DNA from: Zhihengliuella sp. ISTPL4
GTDB lineage: Bacteria > Actinomycetota > Actinomycetes > Actinomycetales > Microbacteriaceae
Length of the DNA stretch: 64,000 nt
NCBI RefSeq assembly: GCF_002848265.1
Contig: NZ_CP025422.1
Span: 3,254,727 to 3,318,726, forward strand
Direction of reading: 5' to 3'
Below, one piece after another: positions 62,727 through 64,000 of the stretch. Each line of letters starts with the position of its first letter. Within the stretch, counting starts at the first letter, position 1. Below the pieces are notes generated by a model, which did not search any database, was not told the origin of the DNA, and saw nothing but the letters and a program-made list of their open reading frames with translations. Both the position numbers and the translations under genes were made by a program.

Positions 62727-63182
62727 GTGGCAGTGAACCAAGAACTCGTCGGTCGGGAGTTCCCGCCGACCGCCCCCTACCTCGTCGGGCGGGAGAAGGT
62801 GCGCGAGTTCGCGCGCGCCGTCTTCGCCGACGCTCCGCAGCACACCGACGTCGAGGCCGCCCGTGCGGCCGGCTTCGCCGACGTCGTCGCGCCGCCGACC
62901 TTCGCGATGGTCCTGCAGGATCTCACGTTGCAGCAGCTCCTGGCCGAGCCGGACTCCGGCATCGTGCTGGCGCGGACCATCCACGCGGAGCAGCGGTTCC
63001 GCTACACGCGCCCGATCGTCGCGGGAGACGAGTTGACCGCGCAGCTGCGCGTCACCGGCATCCGCATGATGGGCGGCAACGCCATGATCACCAGCGAGGC
63101 CGAGATCACCGACGAGGGCGGCGCGCACGTCGTCACCGCCACCAGTGTGCTGCTCGTCGGCGCCGAGGAGGAGGCCGCATGA
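62727..63182 (+). CDS. MaoC-like N-terminal dehydratase subunit (HadA-like)
   Basis: 151 residues with the FAS1-type dehydratase N-terminal pattern (VNQELVGREFPPTAPYLVGREKVREFARA) and a hotdog-fold body. It lacks the hydratase-2 catalytic motif, as expected for the non-catalytic half, which pairs with the MaoC subunit encoded next. In mycobacteria such pairs (HadA/HadB) dehydrate beta-hydroxyacyl-ACP. GTG start; the stop overlaps the next ATG. Confidence 0.85.
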   Translation: MAVNQELVGREFPPTAPYLVGREKVREFARAVFADAPQHTDVEAARAAGFADVVAPPTFAMVLQDLTLQQLLAEPDSGIVLARTIHAEQRFRYTRPIVAGDELTAQLRVTGIRMMGGNAMITSEAEITDEGGAHVVTATSVLLVGAEEEAA

Positions 63183-63583
63183 GCGCGTTCACCGTGGGAG
63201 ACGTGCTCGCCGAGCGCACCGTGCACCTGACCAGGGAGTCTCTCGTCCGCTACGCCGGGGCTTCCGGAGACTTCAACCCGATCCACTATCGCGACGACGT
63301 CGCCGCGGCCGTGGGCCTTCCCGGCGTCCTCGCGCACGGCATGCTGACCATGGGCATCGCCTCGTCGGTGGTCGTGGCCGCTCTCGACCCGCAGACCCGG
63401 ATCCTCGACTACGGCGTGCGCTTCACGAAGCCCGTGGTGGTCGACCCCGAGGCCGGCGCGGACGTGCACGTCGTCGCGACGGTCGGCGCCGTGGACGACG
63501 AGTCGGCGCGGATCGACCTCAAGGTCACGGCCGGCGACACGACCGTGCTCGTCAAGGCGCAGCTGCGCGTCGCCGTCCGATGA
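63179..63583 (+). CDS. MaoC family dehydratase subunit (HadB-like)
   Basis: 134 residues with the hydratase-2 motif: catalytic Asp and His in YAGASGDFNPIHY, and the GVLAHGMLTMG segment. It should dehydrate 3-hydroxyacyl thioesters together with the preceding subunit. Coupled by ATGA on both sides, to the HadA-like gene and to murB, an order common in actinobacteria. Confidence 0.9.
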   Translation: MSAFTVGDVLAERTVHLTRESLVRYAGASGDFNPIHYRDDVAAAVGLPGVLAHGMLTMGIASSVVVAALDPQTRILDYGVRFTKPVVVDPEAGADVHVVATVGAVDDESARIDLKVTAGDTTVLVKAQLRVAVR

Positions 63584-64000
63584 GTGAGGTCGAGCCGATC
63601 CGCCTGGCCGAGCTCACCACGCTCCGCACCGGCGCCGCCCCCGCGCGCATGCGCGAGGCCGCCACGACCGAGGAGCTCATCGCGGTTCTTCGGGAGACCT
63701 GGGCGGAGGGCGACCCGTGGCTGGTGCTGGGCGGAGGGTCGAATCTCTTCGTCGGCGACGAGCCGTTCGACGGCACCGTCATCCGCATCCGGACGAGCGG
63801 CATCGAGGAGCTCCCGTCGCCGCACCCCGGGCGCATCCGCCTGCGCGTGCAGGCCGGACACGGCTGGGACGACCTGGTGGCGTACGCGGTCGAGCGCGGC
63901 TATGCCGGACTCGAGGCGATGAGCGGCATCCCCGGAACCGTGGGCGCCTCGCCCGTGCAGAACATCGGCGCCTACGGCCAGGAGATCCAGGAGACCCTGG
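63580..64000 (+). CDS. murB: UDP-N-acetylmuramate dehydrogenase MurB, 3' end outside the window
   Basis: The first 140 residues are visible. The FAD-binding signature LVLGGGSNLFVGDE near residue 50 and the substrate-binding SGIPGTVGASPVQNIGAYGQEI near residue 117 are typical of MurB, which reduces UDP-GlcNAc-enolpyruvate in peptidoglycan synthesis. It is coupled to the MaoC gene by ATGA. The frame is open at the window end. Confidence 0.95.
   Translation, partial: MSEVEPIRLAELTTLRTGAAPARMREAATTEELIAVLRETWAEGDPWLVLGGGSNLFVGDEPFDGTVIRIRTSGIEELPSPHPGRIRLRVQAGHGWDDLVAYAVERGYAGLEAMSGIPGTVGASPVQNIGAYGQEIQETL

Overview
The window is high-GC DNA from an actinobacterium, most likely Microbacterium or a close relative in the Microbacteriaceae. 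The evidence is the dense GC-rich coding, the menaquinone genes, the gene order of the str, S10, spc and alpha ribosomal clusters, many GTG starts, and many genes with a TAnnnT hexamer exactly six bases before the start codon (leaderless transcripts). No insertion sequence, prophage or CRISPR array is visible. Genus and all family names are assigned by reading the proteins, not by database search.

Left part (1-29.5 kb), mixed housekeeping and transport: the 3' part of a putative glycosyltransferase gene; an SDR oxidoreductase; a DrrAB-type ABC exporter divergent from a WYL regulator; a tRNA-like gene with a CAT anticodon just upstream of the ribosome-rescue hydrolase arfB; a divergent TetR/MFS efflux pair; a rhomboid-like/DUF2156 fusion; a DsbA-like protein; a menaquinone neighbourhood (menD, menF, menG, a polyprenyl diphosphate synthase) that also holds PPK2, a DUF402 protein and an FprA-type flavoprotein; a lipoprotein, a hydrolase, a GntR regulator and a YajQ protein; then a three-gene sugar ABC importer with LacI-type operators but no ATPase gene or repressor gene beside it; and several small membrane or unknown proteins.

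Middle (29.5-52 kb), translation core: rpsL-rpsG-fusA-tuf; an orphan MT0933-like antitoxin; an 860-base gap that ends in the rpsJ leader; the S10 and spc operons (rpsJ to rplO); then secY-adk-map-dsbA-like and infA-rpmJ-rpsM-rpsK-rpoA-rplQ. rpsN (S14) is missing between rplE and rpsH, and rpsD (S4) is missing between rpsK and rpoA. Each gap instead holds an inverted repeat carrying a CTTCGAC(A/G)GGCTCAG element, which recurs in three other intergenic gaps of this region.

Right part (52-64 kb), carboxylate uptake and cell envelope: a tripartite tricarboxylate transporter (tctC-tctB-tctA) divergent from an unusual membrane regulator that joins a CitA/DcuS-like sensor half (sCache and PAS) directly to a CitB-like DNA-binding domain, with no kinase or receiver domain. 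Two tandem 20-bp repeats lie between them, just upstream of the tct promoter. Then come a TauE/SafE permease, a proline-rich secreted protein overlapping a histidine kinase/response regulator pair, an SLC13 transporter, a glycerate kinase, two MaoC-type dehydratase subunits and the 5' part of murB.

The strongest candidates for something new are the kinase-less sensor/HTH fusion with its repeat operator, and the tRNA-like gene beside arfB.
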